The position numbers were made by a program, and so were the translations under genes. Below, in pieces: positions 7,682-16,346 of a DNA stretch of 64,000 nucleotides (the stretch's first letter is position 1; the number at the start of each line of letters is the position of its first letter). The notes below the pieces were generated by a model, which worked only from the letters and a program-made list of their open reading frames with translations, was not told where the DNA came from and ran no database searches. The stretch is from the NCBI GenBank assembly GCA_947475065.1, contig CANJLB010000010.1, positions 1 to 64,000 on the forward strand, given 5' to 3'. This DNA is from Opitutia bacterium (GTDB lineage: Bacteria; Verrucomicrobiota; Verrucomicrobiia; Opitutales; Opitutaceae).

Positions 7682-8745
7682 TCGTCAAGGTTCGGAAAAC
7701 GGTTCTGCGGATCAAGCGCGGCCTTTACAGCCCGCATGATCTCAAACTGCGGCCGCGCACCCGGCCACAGCGGAGCCTCGCCGCGCAATGTGAGCGCCGG
7801 CCACACGAGCCTCGGCAACGCCGCCACGGCCGGCAGTGAGATGTAACCGACATTTCCGCCCGCACCCAGCCACGCGCGCGCGCCGGCCACCGACTTCACG
7901 ACGGCCGCAAACTCCGGCACCTGCGCCGGCGTCAGCACGACCTTCACCAGCGTCCCGGCCGGGTGAGCCCAGCCAAACTCGCGGACCGACTGCCAGAGTT
8001 CCTCCGCCTCTGCCGAGGCCAGAGTTGTGCCGGGCCATCGCGTAAAAATCTCGCCCGCGAGTCCGTCGAACGCCGCCGCCGGGCCGGCCAGCCGCGCAAA
8101 AACCGCCCCGTCGGCCGGCGATCCGTCGAGCGCATCAAGCTCCCAGCGTGAGTTGGCCGCCGCGGTCAGGATCCCGGTCATCGTCCCCGCATCGCCCGCT
8201 GGCAGCCGCAGGGTGCGCGTGGCCGCCGGCCGCGGAAACACCTTGAAGGTGATTTCCGCCAGTGCGCCAAACCGCCCCAGGCTGCCGACAAAAAATTTCG
8301 GCAGATCGAAGCCGGCGGCGTTCTTGACGACCTTGCCCCCCATCCGCAGCAGCCGCCCGTCGCCATCCACAAACCGCACCCCGAGGATGAAATCGCGCAG
8401 CCCGCCGAAACGAAACCGCCCCGGCCCGCTCAGCCCTGCGGCCACCGTGCCGCCCAGCGTCGCGCCCGCGCCAGCCAGCAGCGGGTCAAATGGCAGATAC
8501 TGGCCGCGCTCCGCGAGCGCCGCGACGATCGTCCGCACCGGGGTGCCCGCCAGCGCGGTGAACGTGAACTCGCTCGGCTCATATTCCACGATGCCGCTCA
8601 GCCGTGCCGTGGAGACCCGCACAAAGCCGTCCCCCACCGCCGCGAGCCGCGGCTTCGTGCCCGCGCCCACCACGATCACACGCGGCGCCGAGCGCACCGC
8701 ATCGGCGAGGTCGTCCGGAGTTGAGGGGGTGAGTGCTGGGTTCAT
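7678..8745 (-). CDS. glcE: Glycolate oxidase FAD-binding subunit GlcE
   Basis: A 355-residue FAD-binding PCMH-type protein, the smaller flavin subunit of glycolate oxidase. Visible features are the FAD pyrophosphate region VIVVGAGTKPRL, the family block VEYEPSEFTFTALAGTPV, the glycine-rich turn AGAGATLGGTVAAGLSGPGR and GGKVVKNAAGFDLPK, all hallmarks of GlcE. I use the ATG at 8745; an ATG at 8784 and a further upstream frame would add residues not typical of the family and reach into repeat-like sequence. It lies between glcD (about 150 bases upstream) and glcF. Slightly longer intergenic gaps than in the dcw cluster contain hairpins. Confidence 0.92.
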   Translation of the reverse strand: MNPALTPSTPDDLADAVRSAPRVIVVGAGTKPRLAAVGDGFVRVSTARLSGIVEYEPSEFTFTALAGTPVRTIVAALAERGQYLPFDPLLAGAGATLGGTVAAGLSGPGRFRFGGLRDFILGVRFVDGDGRLLRMGGKVVKNAAGFDLPKFFVGSLGRFGALAEITFKVFPRPAATRTLRLPAGDAGTMTGILTAAANSRWELDALDGSPADGAVFARLAGPAAAFDGLAGEIFTRWPGTTLASAEAEELWQSVREFGWAHPAGTLVKVVLTPAQVPEFAAVVKSVAGARAWLGAGGNVGYISLPAVAALPRLVWPALTLRGEAPLWPGARPQFEIMRAVKAALDPQNRFPNLDD

Positions 8746-8821
8746 CCTATTGAATTTAGAAAACAAGGAGACGCCACAAGCCATCCCGACTCTCCCGGGC
8801 CGGGCTACAATCTCCTCGTAG

Positions 8822-8841
8822 CCCGCTTCGGGAGAAGCGGG
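8822..8841. repeat. Perfect 8-bp hairpin between glcD and glcE
   Basis: CCCGCTTC (8822-8829) and GAAGCGGG (8834-8841) pair exactly around a GGGA loop. It is embedded in glcD-glcE intergenic sequence containing TAGCCCG-type elements at about 8803 and 8818, which has the look of a dispersed intergenic repeat. No T-run, so not a standard terminator. Confidence 0.4.
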
Positions 8842-8898
8842 ACTCAGGGGCTTCGCATCCGTGCCCATCCGTGCAAGCCGTAATTAATTTTTTTCGTT

Positions 8899-10344
8899 TC
8901 ATTCGCGTGAGATGACCCCCGCCTTCTCCAGCGGATGCAGTCCGGATTGGGCCAGCGCCGGCGCTCCGGCCACCGGAAACATCTTTCCCGGGTTGGCGAT
9001 GCCCAGCGGGTCAAACGCCGCATGCACCCGCTCCATGCAGCCGATCTCATCGGCGGAAAACATGTCGGGCAGATAGTCGCGCTTCTCGACGCCCACCCCG
9101 TGCTCCCCGGTGATCGAGCCGCCCATCGCCACGCACATTTTCAGTATCCGCCCCGCCAGCGCCTCGGCCCGCGCCAGATCGCCTGGAATCCGTCCGTCAT
9201 AAAGGATCAGCGGATGCAGGTTGCCGTCGCCCGCGTGAAAAACATTCGCGCACCGCAAGCCCGCCTCGCGTGACCACCCATTGATCTGGCGGAGGGCCTC
9301 GCCGAGGCGGCGGCGCGGCACGACGCCGTCCTGCACGATGAAGTCCGGCGACAGCCGGCCCACTGCGCTAAACGCGCTTTTCCGGCCCTTCCAAATCGCC
9401 CCGCGCTCCGCGGCGTTGCGGGCCACGCGCACTTCCGTTGCGCCGCTCCGGGCCAGAATGTCATCCAGCCGCCCGCGCTCCGCCGCAACGGCTTCCTTCG
9501 GTCCTTCGAGCTCGACAATCAGCACCGCCTCACACTTGGGCGGATAGTCGGCATGCACCGCAGCCACAGCCGCTTCGAGCGCAAGCGCATCCATGATTTC
9601 GAGCGCGCCCGGCAGCAGCCAGCTGGCGACGATCGCCGAGACGGCGTCTCCCGCCTGCTCGAGCGTGCGATAACCCGCAAGCACCGTGTGAAACGTCTCC
9701 GCGCGGGGCAGCAGTTGCAGCGTGATTTCGAGTGCGATGCCGAAGAGGCCCTCGTTGCCCACAAACAGGCCCGTCCAGTCCGGTCCGACCTGCTCGCGGC
9801 TCGGGCCGCCAAACTCCACCACCTCACCCGTCGCCAGCACCGCCTTGAGGCCGAGCACATGGTTCGAGGTCATGCCGTGCTTCAGGCAGTGGGCTCCACC
9901 GGAGTTGAAGGCCACGTTGCCGCCAATGGTGCAGATGGACTGGCTCGACGGATCGGGTGCGTAGTGCAGCCCGTGCGGCTGCGCGGCGGCGGTGACCGCC
10001 GCGTTGATCACGCCCGGTTCGACGATCGCGATCCGCTGCGCCGGGTCGAGCCGCAGAATCCGGTTGAGCCGGTTCAACGCGATCACGATGCCGTCCGGCA
10101 CCGGCAGCGATCCGCCCGACAGGCTGGTACCGCTCCCGCGGGCGACAAATGGCAGCTTTTCCGCATGGCAGAACCGCACCAGCGCGATCACCTCCTCCGC
10201 CGTCTGCGGCGCGACGACCGCGCGTGGTGTCGCGCGGAAGGCCGTGAGCCCGTCGCTCGCGTAGGCCGCGAGCTGCGCCGGCGCGCTCATCAGGCGGCCC
10301 GTCGGCAGCAGCGCGGCGAGTCGGTGCATCACGTCGGCGGACAT
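8899..10344 (-). CDS. glcD: Glycolate oxidase FAD-linked subunit GlcD
   Basis: A 481-residue FAD-linked oxidase (PCMH FAD-binding domain, then FAD-oxidase C domain), the catalytic subunit converting glycolate, and possibly D-lactate, to the 2-oxo acid. The FAD-binding part shows [47 protein letters not shown] and the C-terminal part [12 protein letters not shown] and [17 protein letters not shown], all typical. I chose the ATG at 10344, which lies 13 bases after the aminotransferase stop; the longer frame starts inside that gene. The gene order aminotransferase-glcD-glcE-glcF makes a glycolate route more likely than lactate. Confidence 0.94.
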   Translation of the reverse strand: MSADVMHRLAALLPTGRLMSAPAQLAAYASDGLTAFRATPRAVVAPQTAEEVIALVRFCHAEKLPFVARGSGTSLSGGSLPVPDGIVIALNRLNRILRLDPAQRIAIVEPGVINAAVTAAAQPHGLHYAPDPSSQSICTIGGNVAFNSGGAHCLKHGMTSNHVLGLKAVLATGEVVEFGGPSREQVGPDWTGLFVGNEGLFGIALEITLQLLPRAETFHTVLAGYRTLEQAGDAVSAIVASWLLPGALEIMDALALEAAVAAVHADYPPKCEAVLIVELEGPKEAVAAERGRLDDILARSGATEVRVARNAAERGAIWKGRKSAFSAVGRLSPDFIVQDGVVPRRRLGEALRQINGWSREAGLRCANVFHAGDGNLHPLILYDGRIPGDLARAEALAGRILKMCVAMGGSITGEHGVGVEKRDYLPDMFSADEIGCMERVHAAFDPLGIANPGKMFPVAGAPALAQSGLHPLEKAGVISRE

Positions 10345-10357
10345 GTGCGGGCCGCGC

Positions 10358-11485
10358 TTACCCGAGGATGGTGCGGAAAGCCGCGAGCACGAGGTCAACA
10401 TTGCGCACCGTGGCGCCGTGGCCCATCAGCCCGATGCGCCACGCCTTGCCGGCCATCGGCCCGAGGCCCGCGCCGATCTCGATGTCGTATTCCTCCAGCA
10501 GGCGGCGCCGCACGCCCGCATCGTCGGCCCCGGCGGGAATGCCGATGCAGTTGAGCGAATGCAGCGAGCGCTTCGGGATGTAGGCCAGCCCCATCGCCTC
10601 GAGACCGGTACGCAGGCGCCGGTGCATCTGCGCGTGGCGCTCGACCCGCGCATCAATTCCCTCCTCCAGGACGATGGTGAGCGCCTCATGCAGCGCATAG
10701 GTCATGTTGATCGGCGCGGTATGATGGTACACGCGACCGCCGCCCCCGCCGCCCGTGTAATATTTGCGCAGCATCGAGACATCGAGATACCACGACTGCA
10801 CCTTCGACTTGCGCGCATCCATGGCCGCCAGCGCGCGCACCCCGAAGCTCACCGGTGAAAGCCCGGGCGGGCAGCTCAGGCACTTCTGCGTGCCACTGTA
10901 AATCGCATCAATCCCCCAGTCGTCCACGCGCAGCTCATGGCCGCCGAGGCTCGTGACGGCGTCCACCGCCAGCAGCGCCCCGCGCGCATGGACCAGCTCC
11001 GCGAGACCCTCCAGCGGCTGGTGCGCGCCGGTGCTCGTCTCGGCGTGGACGATGCCGACGAGCTTCGTCTTCGGATGCGCGTCCAGCGCCGCCTTGATCT
11101 GCTCCAGCGTGATCACCTCACCCCACGTCGCCTCGACCGCGTGGACCGTCGCGCCGCAGCGTTCCATCACGTCCTTCATGCGCGTGCCAAACACGCCATT
11201 GACCCCCACGATGGCCTCGTCGCCCGGCTCCAGCAGGTTGGCGGCGACACATTCCATGCCCGCCATGCCGGTGCCGCTCACCGGGAAGGTGAGCGCGTTC
11301 TTCGTGCGAAACACCTCGCGCAGCATTGCGCAGGTGTGGTCCATGATCGCAAGGTATTGCGGATCGAGGTGGCCAAGCGTCGGCGCGGCGAGCGCGCGCA
11401 GCACGCGCTGGGGCACCGGACTCGGGCCGGGCCCGAGCAAGATGCGTTCGACCGGAACATAGGGGGAGGCGGGGGTGGTATCCAT
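10358..11485 (-). CDS. PLP-dependent alanine/serine-glyoxylate aminotransferase
   Basis: A 375-residue class V (fold type I) aminotransferase of the AGXT/serine-glyoxylate family, which makes glycine from glyoxylate with alanine or serine as donor. The start [20 protein letters not shown] and [10 protein letters not shown] is diagnostic. Further motifs are [30 protein letters not shown], the cofactor aspartate in [12 protein letters not shown] and Lys201 in [13 protein letters not shown], the PLP Schiff-base lysine. I chose the ATG at 11485, closest to family length; an ATG at 11521 adds 12 residues. It is followed after 13 bases by glcD, so glyoxylate made by GlcDEF would be consumed by this enzyme. 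Donor specificity cannot be told. Confidence 0.92.
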   Translation of the reverse strand: MDTTPASPYVPVERILLGPGPSPVPQRVLRALAAPTLGHLDPQYLAIMDHTCAMLREVFRTKNALTFPVSGTGMAGMECVAANLLEPGDEAIVGVNGVFGTRMKDVMERCGATVHAVEATWGEVITLEQIKAALDAHPKTKLVGIVHAETSTGAHQPLEGLAELVHARGALLAVDAVTSLGGHELRVDDWGIDAIYSGTQKCLSCPPGLSPVSFGVRALAAMDARKSKVQSWYLDVSMLRKYYTGGGGGGRVYHHTAPINMTYALHEALTIVLEEGIDARVERHAQMHRRLRTGLEAMGLAYIPKRSLHSLNCIGIPAGADDAGVRRRLLEEYDIEIGAGLGPMAGKAWRIGLMGHGATVRNVDLVLAAFRTILG

Positions 11486-11562
11486 GGGAGAGACGCATGG
11501 TTGACCTTGGATGGCTGCCATGACGAGCGCGGAGTTGGGATACGTTTGGGGATTACGGGCCG

Positions 11563-12207
11563 CTACAGGCCGAGTTCATCCAACCCTGCCGTTTTGCGTC
11601 GGGCCGGCCGGATCAGAGGCCCCGTTACAGGTGCCTTTGGCCGTCTTGGACGGACCTCAGGGTCCTGGTGGTGGTCGTCGTGACCGCCGTCTGCAACCGT
11701 GGCCGCCCCGATTTTCGGGCCGCTTTGCGGTGTTGGCGGTGCTTTTAAGGGTGTCGGGATTTTTCGATGGTCGAATTTACTCGAATTTACTCGAATTTTT
11801 TGGCCGGGCACTGGCACTTCAGCCGCGCCACGCGGCGTTGCCGGGATCGGCGCGGTCGGCGCGCCCTCATTTTTTTCGACCATCCCCAGGGCCTTGTCTA
11901 TCAGCGCAACGGTTTCCTTTCTTTCGGCATTCTTGTCCGCCTGATTCTCGGGCACGGCTTTTAGGCGTTCGTCGAGCTGTTTGACCGTGGGCACGCCGGG
12001 CGGCGCGGTGCGGAACAGCTCCCCGCTGGCCTGTTCGATCTTGGCCGCCGTTCTGGCGGCTTCCTCCTTCGCCTGCTCCTTGTCTGCGCCCTTGTCCTCA
12101 TCGCTGTCCTCGTTGGACAGGCCAAACATGGGCCCAATCTCCTTCCGGACGAGGCGGATCAGTTCCGCCTCGCTCAGCCCCGGCCGGTTGAGGAGGTTCT
12201 TTATCAC
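11563..12207 (-). CDS. Unrecognised hydrophilic protein
   Basis: A 214-residue frame with a GTG start, 12 bases after the stop of the ORF upstream. It is highly charged and mostly helical in its first 100 residues ([20 protein letters not shown], then a [18 protein letters not shown] stretch) and proline/arginine-rich afterwards ([15 protein letters not shown]). I know no matching family. Codons for NSSKF fall on a 10-base tandem repeat at 11771-11798. The acidic, low-complexity character and context beside another orphan ORF suggest an accessory or decaying gene. It ends 77 bases before the aminotransferase gene and could share its transcript. Confidence 0.45.
   Translation of the reverse strand: MIKNLLNRPGLSEAELIRLVRKEIGPMFGLSNEDSDEDKGADKEQAKEEAARTAAKIEQASGELFRTAPPGVPTVKQLDERLKAVPENQADKNAERKETVALIDKALGMVEKNEGAPTAPIPATPRGAAEVPVPGQKIRVNSSKFDHRKIPTPLKAPPTPQSGPKIGAATVADGGHDDHHQDPEVRPRRPKAPVTGPLIRPARRKTAGLDELGL
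11771..11798. repeat. Tandem 10-base repeat, 2.8 copies
   Basis: TCGAATTTAC occurs twice head to tail followed by TCGAATTT. On the minus strand it is read as part of the segment IRVNSSKF. It is AT-rich within a GC-rich neighbourhood. The repeat unit is not a multiple of three, so copy-number change would shift the reading frame. Confidence 0.8.
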
Positions 12208-12219
12208 CGGCAGCCGGAT

Positions 12220-12705
12220 CTAGGTCAGAAAAATTCGCAGCACCTCGGCCACCCCGCTGCGGCTGCGCCAGGCCTGTTCCTCGCGCTCCAGTTGCAGCCG
12301 GGCCGCGCTGTGCTCGCCCCGCCGCAGTTGCGTGACATCCTCGCACAGGGTGTGGAGCGTGGCGAGTTCGCGGCGGTTGGCCCCGGTCGGGGCGCTGGTC
12401 CAGCGGGCAAAGCACGCGAAGTAGCGCACGCTCAGCACCCGCGCAAAATGCTCCGCTACCGGGCCTGCGTCGGCCAGCTCCCCGGCGTCGTCGGCCAGAC
12501 GGTGGGCGTTTTCGCGGTTTTCCTGCCGTTCCAGCCAGACGCGGTAGCCCCCTTGCTTCCATACCCTCACCGCGTTCGTCTGACATGCCGCGTGGAAAAA
12601 GCACCCCGGCCCCATGGCAACCCCGGGCAGAAGATCTTTCGCGAAATCGCATTGTCCTTTGTGCCGGCATCGCCAACCGTCGCCCTGTTGCCAGTCTTCA
12701 CCCAT
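12220..12705 (-). CDS. Unrecognised helical protein, possibly a remnant
   Basis: A 161-residue frame whose last ~105 residues look protein-like: helical, Glu/Arg/Leu-rich (YRVWLERQENRENAHRLADD, VTQLRRGEHSAARLQLEREE). The first ~55 residues (Cys, Gly, Trp, His) look random and overlap the leader of the aquaporin gene on the other strand, so the true start may be internal or the gene may be N-terminally truncated. No family recognised. Together with the following ORF (12207-11563), separated by 12 bases and in a different frame, it could be one gene broken by a frameshift. Confidence 0.4.
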   Translation of the reverse strand: MGEDWQQGDGWRCRHKGQCDFAKDLLPGVAMGPGCFFHAACQTNAVRVWKQGGYRVWLERQENRENAHRLADDAGELADAGPVAEHFARVLSVRYFACFARWTSAPTGANRRELATLHTLCEDVTQLRRGEHSAARLQLEREEQAWRSRSGVAEVLRIFLT

Positions 12706-12770
12706 CCGCTTCCATGAAATAATATCTCGTCGAGTTCATCTGCACGTTCTTCCTCGTCTTCACCATCGGC

Positions 12771-13328
12771 ATGGTCGTGCGCGACCACGCCATGCTGGCA
12801 CCGCTGGCCATCGGCGCCGTGCTCATGGCCATGATCTTCGCGGGCGGGCATGTGTCGGGCGCGCATTACAATCCGGCCGTCACCCTCGCGGTCTATCTGC
12901 GCGGCAAATGCGACGCAAAGGATGTCATGCCCTACTGGGCCGCGCAGTTCCTGGCCGCCCTGGTGGCGGGGCTGCTCGTGACGTTTCTGACCAACGGCCG
13001 GGCGACCCCGGCGGTCCACGGCACGGTGCCGTCGGTCATCGTGGAGTTCCTGTTCACGTTTGCGCTCGCCTGGGTGATCCTCCATGTCGCCACGACGAAA
13101 GGCACGGCGGGCAACTCGTTTTACGGGCTGGCCATCGCCATGACCGTGGTCGCGGGGGCGGTCGCCGTCGGCGGCGTGTCGGGTGGCGCTTTCAACCCGG
13201 CGGTGGGGCTCGGCGTGTTTGTGATGGGGTTGGAGTCCGCCAAGCAGGTCGCCGTCTATTTCGTGTCCGACTTCGCCGGCGCAGCGGTCGCGGCCGTGGC
13301 CTTCAGGTTGACGAACGGGGCGGATTGA
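12771..13328 (+). CDS. MIP/aquaporin-family channel with a stop at codon 3 of the natural start
   Basis: Major intrinsic protein channel for water or small neutral solutes. Both NPA boxes are present: GAHYNPAVTLAVYLRGK and GGAFNPAVGLGVFVMG. Similarity actually begins upstream: an ATG at 12714 is followed by AAA and then TAA (12720-12722), after which the frame continues YLVEFICTFFLVFTIGM, the expected first transmembrane helix. A single base (T at 12720 in place of A) turns a lysine codon into a stop. From the next in-frame ATG at 12771, used here, the product lacks most of helix 1. Either the gene is freshly inactivated, translation restarts, or the base is a sequencing error. Neighbours do not suggest a specific substrate. 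Confidence 0.8.
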   Translation: MVVRDHAMLAPLAIGAVLMAMIFAGGHVSGAHYNPAVTLAVYLRGKCDAKDVMPYWAAQFLAALVAGLLVTFLTNGRATPAVHGTVPSVIVEFLFTFALAWVILHVATTKGTAGNSFYGLAIAMTVVAGAVAVGGVSGGAFNPAVGLGVFVMGLESAKQVAVYFVSDFAGAAVAAVAFRLTNGAD

Positions 13329-13387
13329 TCACCGGACGCCCCGCAGCCGCTTCCGCGGCCCCTCAGCTCCGGTCTCTGCGCCGGTCG

Positions 13388-14098
13388 CTATGGTCCCGTC
13401 CGCTCGTAGACCACGTCGTAATAATTTTTCCCCTCGGCCGAAACGGGGAAACGCGTCTTGAAAATCTGCCGGAAGCCGTGCGCGCCCAAAAAACCGTCGA
13501 GATCTTCCAGCCGGCAGCAGCCCTTGTAGGACTCGAAGTCCGGTGCCTCGGCTTTGATGTAGCGGAGTCCGCCCAGCAGCGGCTCGGCTCCGCGCAGCAC
13601 CAGCAGTTCGCTGCCCTGGGTGTCCATGACCAGCGCATCGTAACGCGACGCGTCCGCGCCCTCCTCGCGAAGGAGGGTCGGCAGCGTGACACTCCGGAGC
13701 GTGAGCGTGCGGGCGTAGCTCACGCCCGGCCAGACGGTCTTGTGCTCGTGCAGCGGAAGGATGGACGAGGACTGGCCATTGTTGCTCGAGACGTTGAAAA
13801 CGCACTCCGTGCCGTCCTCGTGCGTGACGAGCCGCTGCACGGCCCGCTGGTTGGGATAGCCCGCGAGATTCCTTTGCAGCGTGGCGAACACCTCGGGAAT
13901 CGGCTCGACCCACAGCACGGGCAGCCGGTGCCGCCAGTAGCGGTCGCGCTCCTGCCCGGTGTTGGCCCCGACGTGGATAACTCCGCGCGCTGTGGCGAGA
14001 AAGCCATCCTCCGGCTTGGGTCCCTTGATCCTGAGATGCAGCTGCCGGATGGTGCGTTTGATGACGGGGAGCAACATGACAGGAGACGGCGGAAGCAT
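13388..14098 (-). CDS. FkbM-family SAM-dependent methyltransferase
   Basis: A 236-residue methyltransferase with the FkbM pattern. The SAM-binding motif I is GVIHVGANTGQERD, followed by VLWVEPIPEVFATLQRNL, a substrate-region segment with NNGQSSS, and the FkbM block DALVMDTQGSELLVLRGAE; the end is NYYDVVYER. FkbM enzymes methylate sugars or polyketides, often in glycan clusters, but no other glycan gene lies here, so the substrate is unknown. I use the ATG at 14098; an ATG at 14077 is equally possible and the longer frame begins only with a TTG. No signal peptide; cytoplasmic. Confidence 0.85.
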   Translation of the reverse strand: MLPPSPVMLLPVIKRTIRQLHLRIKGPKPEDGFLATARGVIHVGANTGQERDRYWRHRLPVLWVEPIPEVFATLQRNLAGYPNQRAVQRLVTHEDGTECVFNVSSNNGQSSSILPLHEHKTVWPGVSYARTLTLRSVTLPTLLREEGADASRYDALVMDTQGSELLVLRGAEPLLGGLRYIKAEAPDFESYKGCCRLEDLDGFLGAHGFRQIFKTRFPVSAEGKNYYDVVYERTGP

Positions 14099-14195
14099 CA
14101 CGGATTCAGATCGTTCCCGTTCCGGCTTTTCCTGCTCGCCCGCGTTCTCACCCGATTTCAAGCCAGGAGGACGGGCAGGGGCCGGCGGAACGGTT

Positions 14196-16055
14196 TTACC
14201 GGCGCATCCCGCGATGCAGACGGCTCACCGGCTTGGCGGCGGCGGCGACGACGTCGTCGAGGATTTTTTGGTCGAAGAGCGCGGAGTAGATGTAGGGAAA
14301 GCCATCAATCTTCTTTCGTTCCACCGCCACGCCCATGTAGCGCTCGATGCTGCGGGCGTCGCGCACGTCGTCCTCGGTCACGAGCGTGAACGCGTCGCCG
14401 GTGTTGTTGGCCCGTCCGGTGCGACCGATGCGGTGGACGTAGTCCTCGGCGTTCTCCGGCACGTCGTAGTTGATCACATGGGAGACCCCTGCGATGTCGA
14501 GGCCGCGCGCGGCGATGTCGGTCGCGCAGAGCACCTCGTATTTGCCGCTCTTGAAGCCCTCCAGCGCCTCGATGCGCTCGCGCTGGTTGCGGTCGGAATG
14601 CATCACGCCGACCGTATGGCCGCTGCGCTCGAGCCGCTGCGCGATGCGGTCCGCGCCCATGCGCGTGCGGGTGAAGATGAGCACGCTCTTGAAGTCGGTC
14701 TTTTCCAGCAGCAGCTGCAGCAGCTCAAATTTCTGGGAGGCGACGACCGGATAAAACCCGTGCGAGATCGTCTCCGCCGGCGAGCGCACGCGGCCGATCT
14801 CGACCTTCACGGGATCCCGCAGCGCCCAGCCCGCGAGCTGCGCGAGCTCGGGTGGCAGCGTGGCGGTGAAGAACAGTGTCTGCCGGGCCTGCGGGCATTT
14901 CTGCACGATGCGCTTCACATCGGGCAGGAAGCCCATGTCGAGCATCCGGTCCACTTCGTCGAGCACGAGGATGTCAATCGCACCGAGCGAGCAGTTGCCC
15001 CGCTCGAGGTGGTCGAGGAGCCGGCCCGGCGTGGCGGCGAGGATGTCCATGCCACGCCGCAGGTCATCCTCCTGCTTGCCGTAGCCCACGCCGCCATAGA
15101 CGATGGTCACGCGCAGATCGGTGAACTTGGCAAATTTCTGGAAGGCCTCCTCGACCTGCAGCGCCAGCTCGCGCGTGGGTTCGAGGATGAGGCAGCGCAG
15201 TTTCCCGTGCGTGCCGAGCCGCTGGATGATCGGCAGCGCGAAGGCCGCCGTCTTGCCCGTGCCGGTCTGCGCCGAGCCGATCACGTCACCCCCGCGCAAT
15301 ACGACCGGGATCGCCTGCGCCTGGATCGGCGTCGGCGTGACGTAGCCCATCTCCTGCACGCCAAACGCCAGGGCGTCGCTCAGGCCCAGCGCGCTGAACG
15401 CCGTGTCCATCTTCGGTATGTCCACCGGCACGGCCGGCTTGATGTCGGCGGTGCGCGGGTGGTCGAAAGTTTTGTCAATCATCGGACGCTCCCGCTTCGC
15501 ATCCGGGCCGCCGCGGGAACCGCCACGCGCACCGAGCGGGCCGCCGCGTCCGCGGCCACCGCCGCCACCGCCGCCAAACCCGCCACGACGTTCGCCACCC
15601 TGGCCACCGCCATGCGGACCTTGCCCGCCAAAGCCGCCGCGCTCACCCTCGCGCGGCAGGTCGTGCCGGCCACCGCCGCCGCTGTCAGACCGGGGCGCTG
15701 AGTGCGGTCGGTCGTCGCGCGGCTGGCCGCGGCCACGCCCACCGCCTTGGTCGAGGCCGGTGCCGCCGTCGTGACGCGCACGCGGTTCGCGGGGCGGACG
15801 CGGCTCGTGCGCCCCACCGGCCGGGCCGGGTGGACGTTGTTCCCGCAAGTCGCGCGGCTCATGCAAACGTCCTTGGCCGCCGCCCGTCGGCTTCGGCGCG
15901 TGGCCACGCTCGGAACGGGCATCGGCGCGGCGGAGCGTGGGATGCGTCTGGTCGTGGGAAACGGGTTTTCCGCCGGGGGGCGTGGCGGCTTTCGGAGCGG
16001 GAGCGGAGGCGGGCGAAATCGTCGCGCGCAGCTTCGCCAGAATTTTCTTGAGCAT
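14196..16055 (-). CDS. DEAD-box RNA helicase with long N-terminal Gly/Arg-rich region
   Basis: A 619-residue RhlE-like ATP-dependent RNA helicase. The Q motif region GYVTPTPIQAQAIP is followed by motif I AQTGTGKT (Lys268), PTRELALQ, TPGRLLDHLERG, motif II (residues 366-369), SAT-like motif III FFTATLP, then helicase C with LIFTRTRMGAD, ATDIAARGLDI and HRIGRTGR. Two oddities: motif II reads DEVD rather than DEAD, and residues ~85-205 before the core are a low-complexity Gly/Arg/His/Pro region with RGG-type repeats (for example RGGFGGGGGGGRGRGG). Such tails usually follow the core in bacterial helicases. They bind RNA and may drive condensates. Roles in ribosome assembly or RNA decay in the cold are typical of the family. 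Confidence 0.93.
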   Translation of the reverse strand: MLKKILAKLRATISPASAPAPKAATPPGGKPVSHDQTHPTLRRADARSERGHAPKPTGGGQGRLHEPRDLREQRPPGPAGGAHEPRPPREPRARHDGGTGLDQGGGRGRGQPRDDRPHSAPRSDSGGGGRHDLPREGERGGFGGQGPHGGGQGGERRGGFGGGGGGGRGRGGPLGARGGSRGGPDAKRERPMIDKTFDHPRTADIKPAVPVDIPKMDTAFSALGLSDALAFGVQEMGYVTPTPIQAQAIPVVLRGGDVIGSAQTGTGKTAAFALPIIQRLGTHGKLRCLILEPTRELALQVEEAFQKFAKFTDLRVTIVYGGVGYGKQEDDLRRGMDILAATPGRLLDHLERGNCSLGAIDILVLDEVDRMLDMGFLPDVKRIVQKCPQARQTLFFTATLPPELAQLAGWALRDPVKVEIGRVRSPAETISHGFYPVVASQKFELLQLLLEKTDFKSVLIFTRTRMGADRIAQRLERSGHTVGVMHSDRNQRERIEALEGFKSGKYEVLCATDIAARGLDIAGVSHVINYDVPENAEDYVHRIGRTGRANNTGDAFTLVTEDDVRDARSIERYMGVAVERKKIDGFPYIYSALFDQKILDDVVAAAAKPVSRLHRGMRR

Positions 16056-16329
16056 AAACAGTGGTTGAAACGACCACGCTTTCGCCTTTTCCCCGCCTTG
16101 GCAACCATGGAACGTGCCGGCAAATCAGAGGCATAGCGCCACCTATACCCAGGCAAGGTTCGCGAACGGGTAGTAGTCACCAACGAAAAATAGACGGCGT
16201 GACGCCCAAATTCCACCTTGCCGATAGTCGAACTTCCGGCTTTCTCCCGACATACCCATGAGCACCCCGTCCACGACCGTCTCGGACGTATTTCCGATAG
16301 GGCTGCACTGAGTGCAGCCGAATAACACT

Positions 16330-16336
16330 GTTAGGC
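16330..16336 (+). other. GTTAGGC integron-core-like site before the Imm27 gene
   Basis: GTTAGGC fits the integron core consensus GTTRRRY and lies 10 bases before the start of the immunity gene, separated by GAAAGAGAAG, which supplies a ribosome-binding purine run. A palindromic pair GGCTGCACT...AGTGCAGCC lies just upstream (about 16302-16320). No matching left-hand core was found upstream, so only part of an attC-like site remains. Confidence 0.45.
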
Positions 16337-16346
16337 GAAAGAGAAG

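Noticed and set aside
12614-14389. Open plus-strand frame of 591 codons covering the aquaporin and FkbM region
   Set aside because: It reads the aquaporin gene out of frame and the FkbM gene on the wrong strand, with Arg-rich noise.
15403-15774. Proline-rich 123-codon plus-strand frame opposite the helicase tail
   Set aside because: It is the antisense reading of the Gly/Arg codons (GGC and CGC read back as GCC and GCG or CCG), so an expected shadow.
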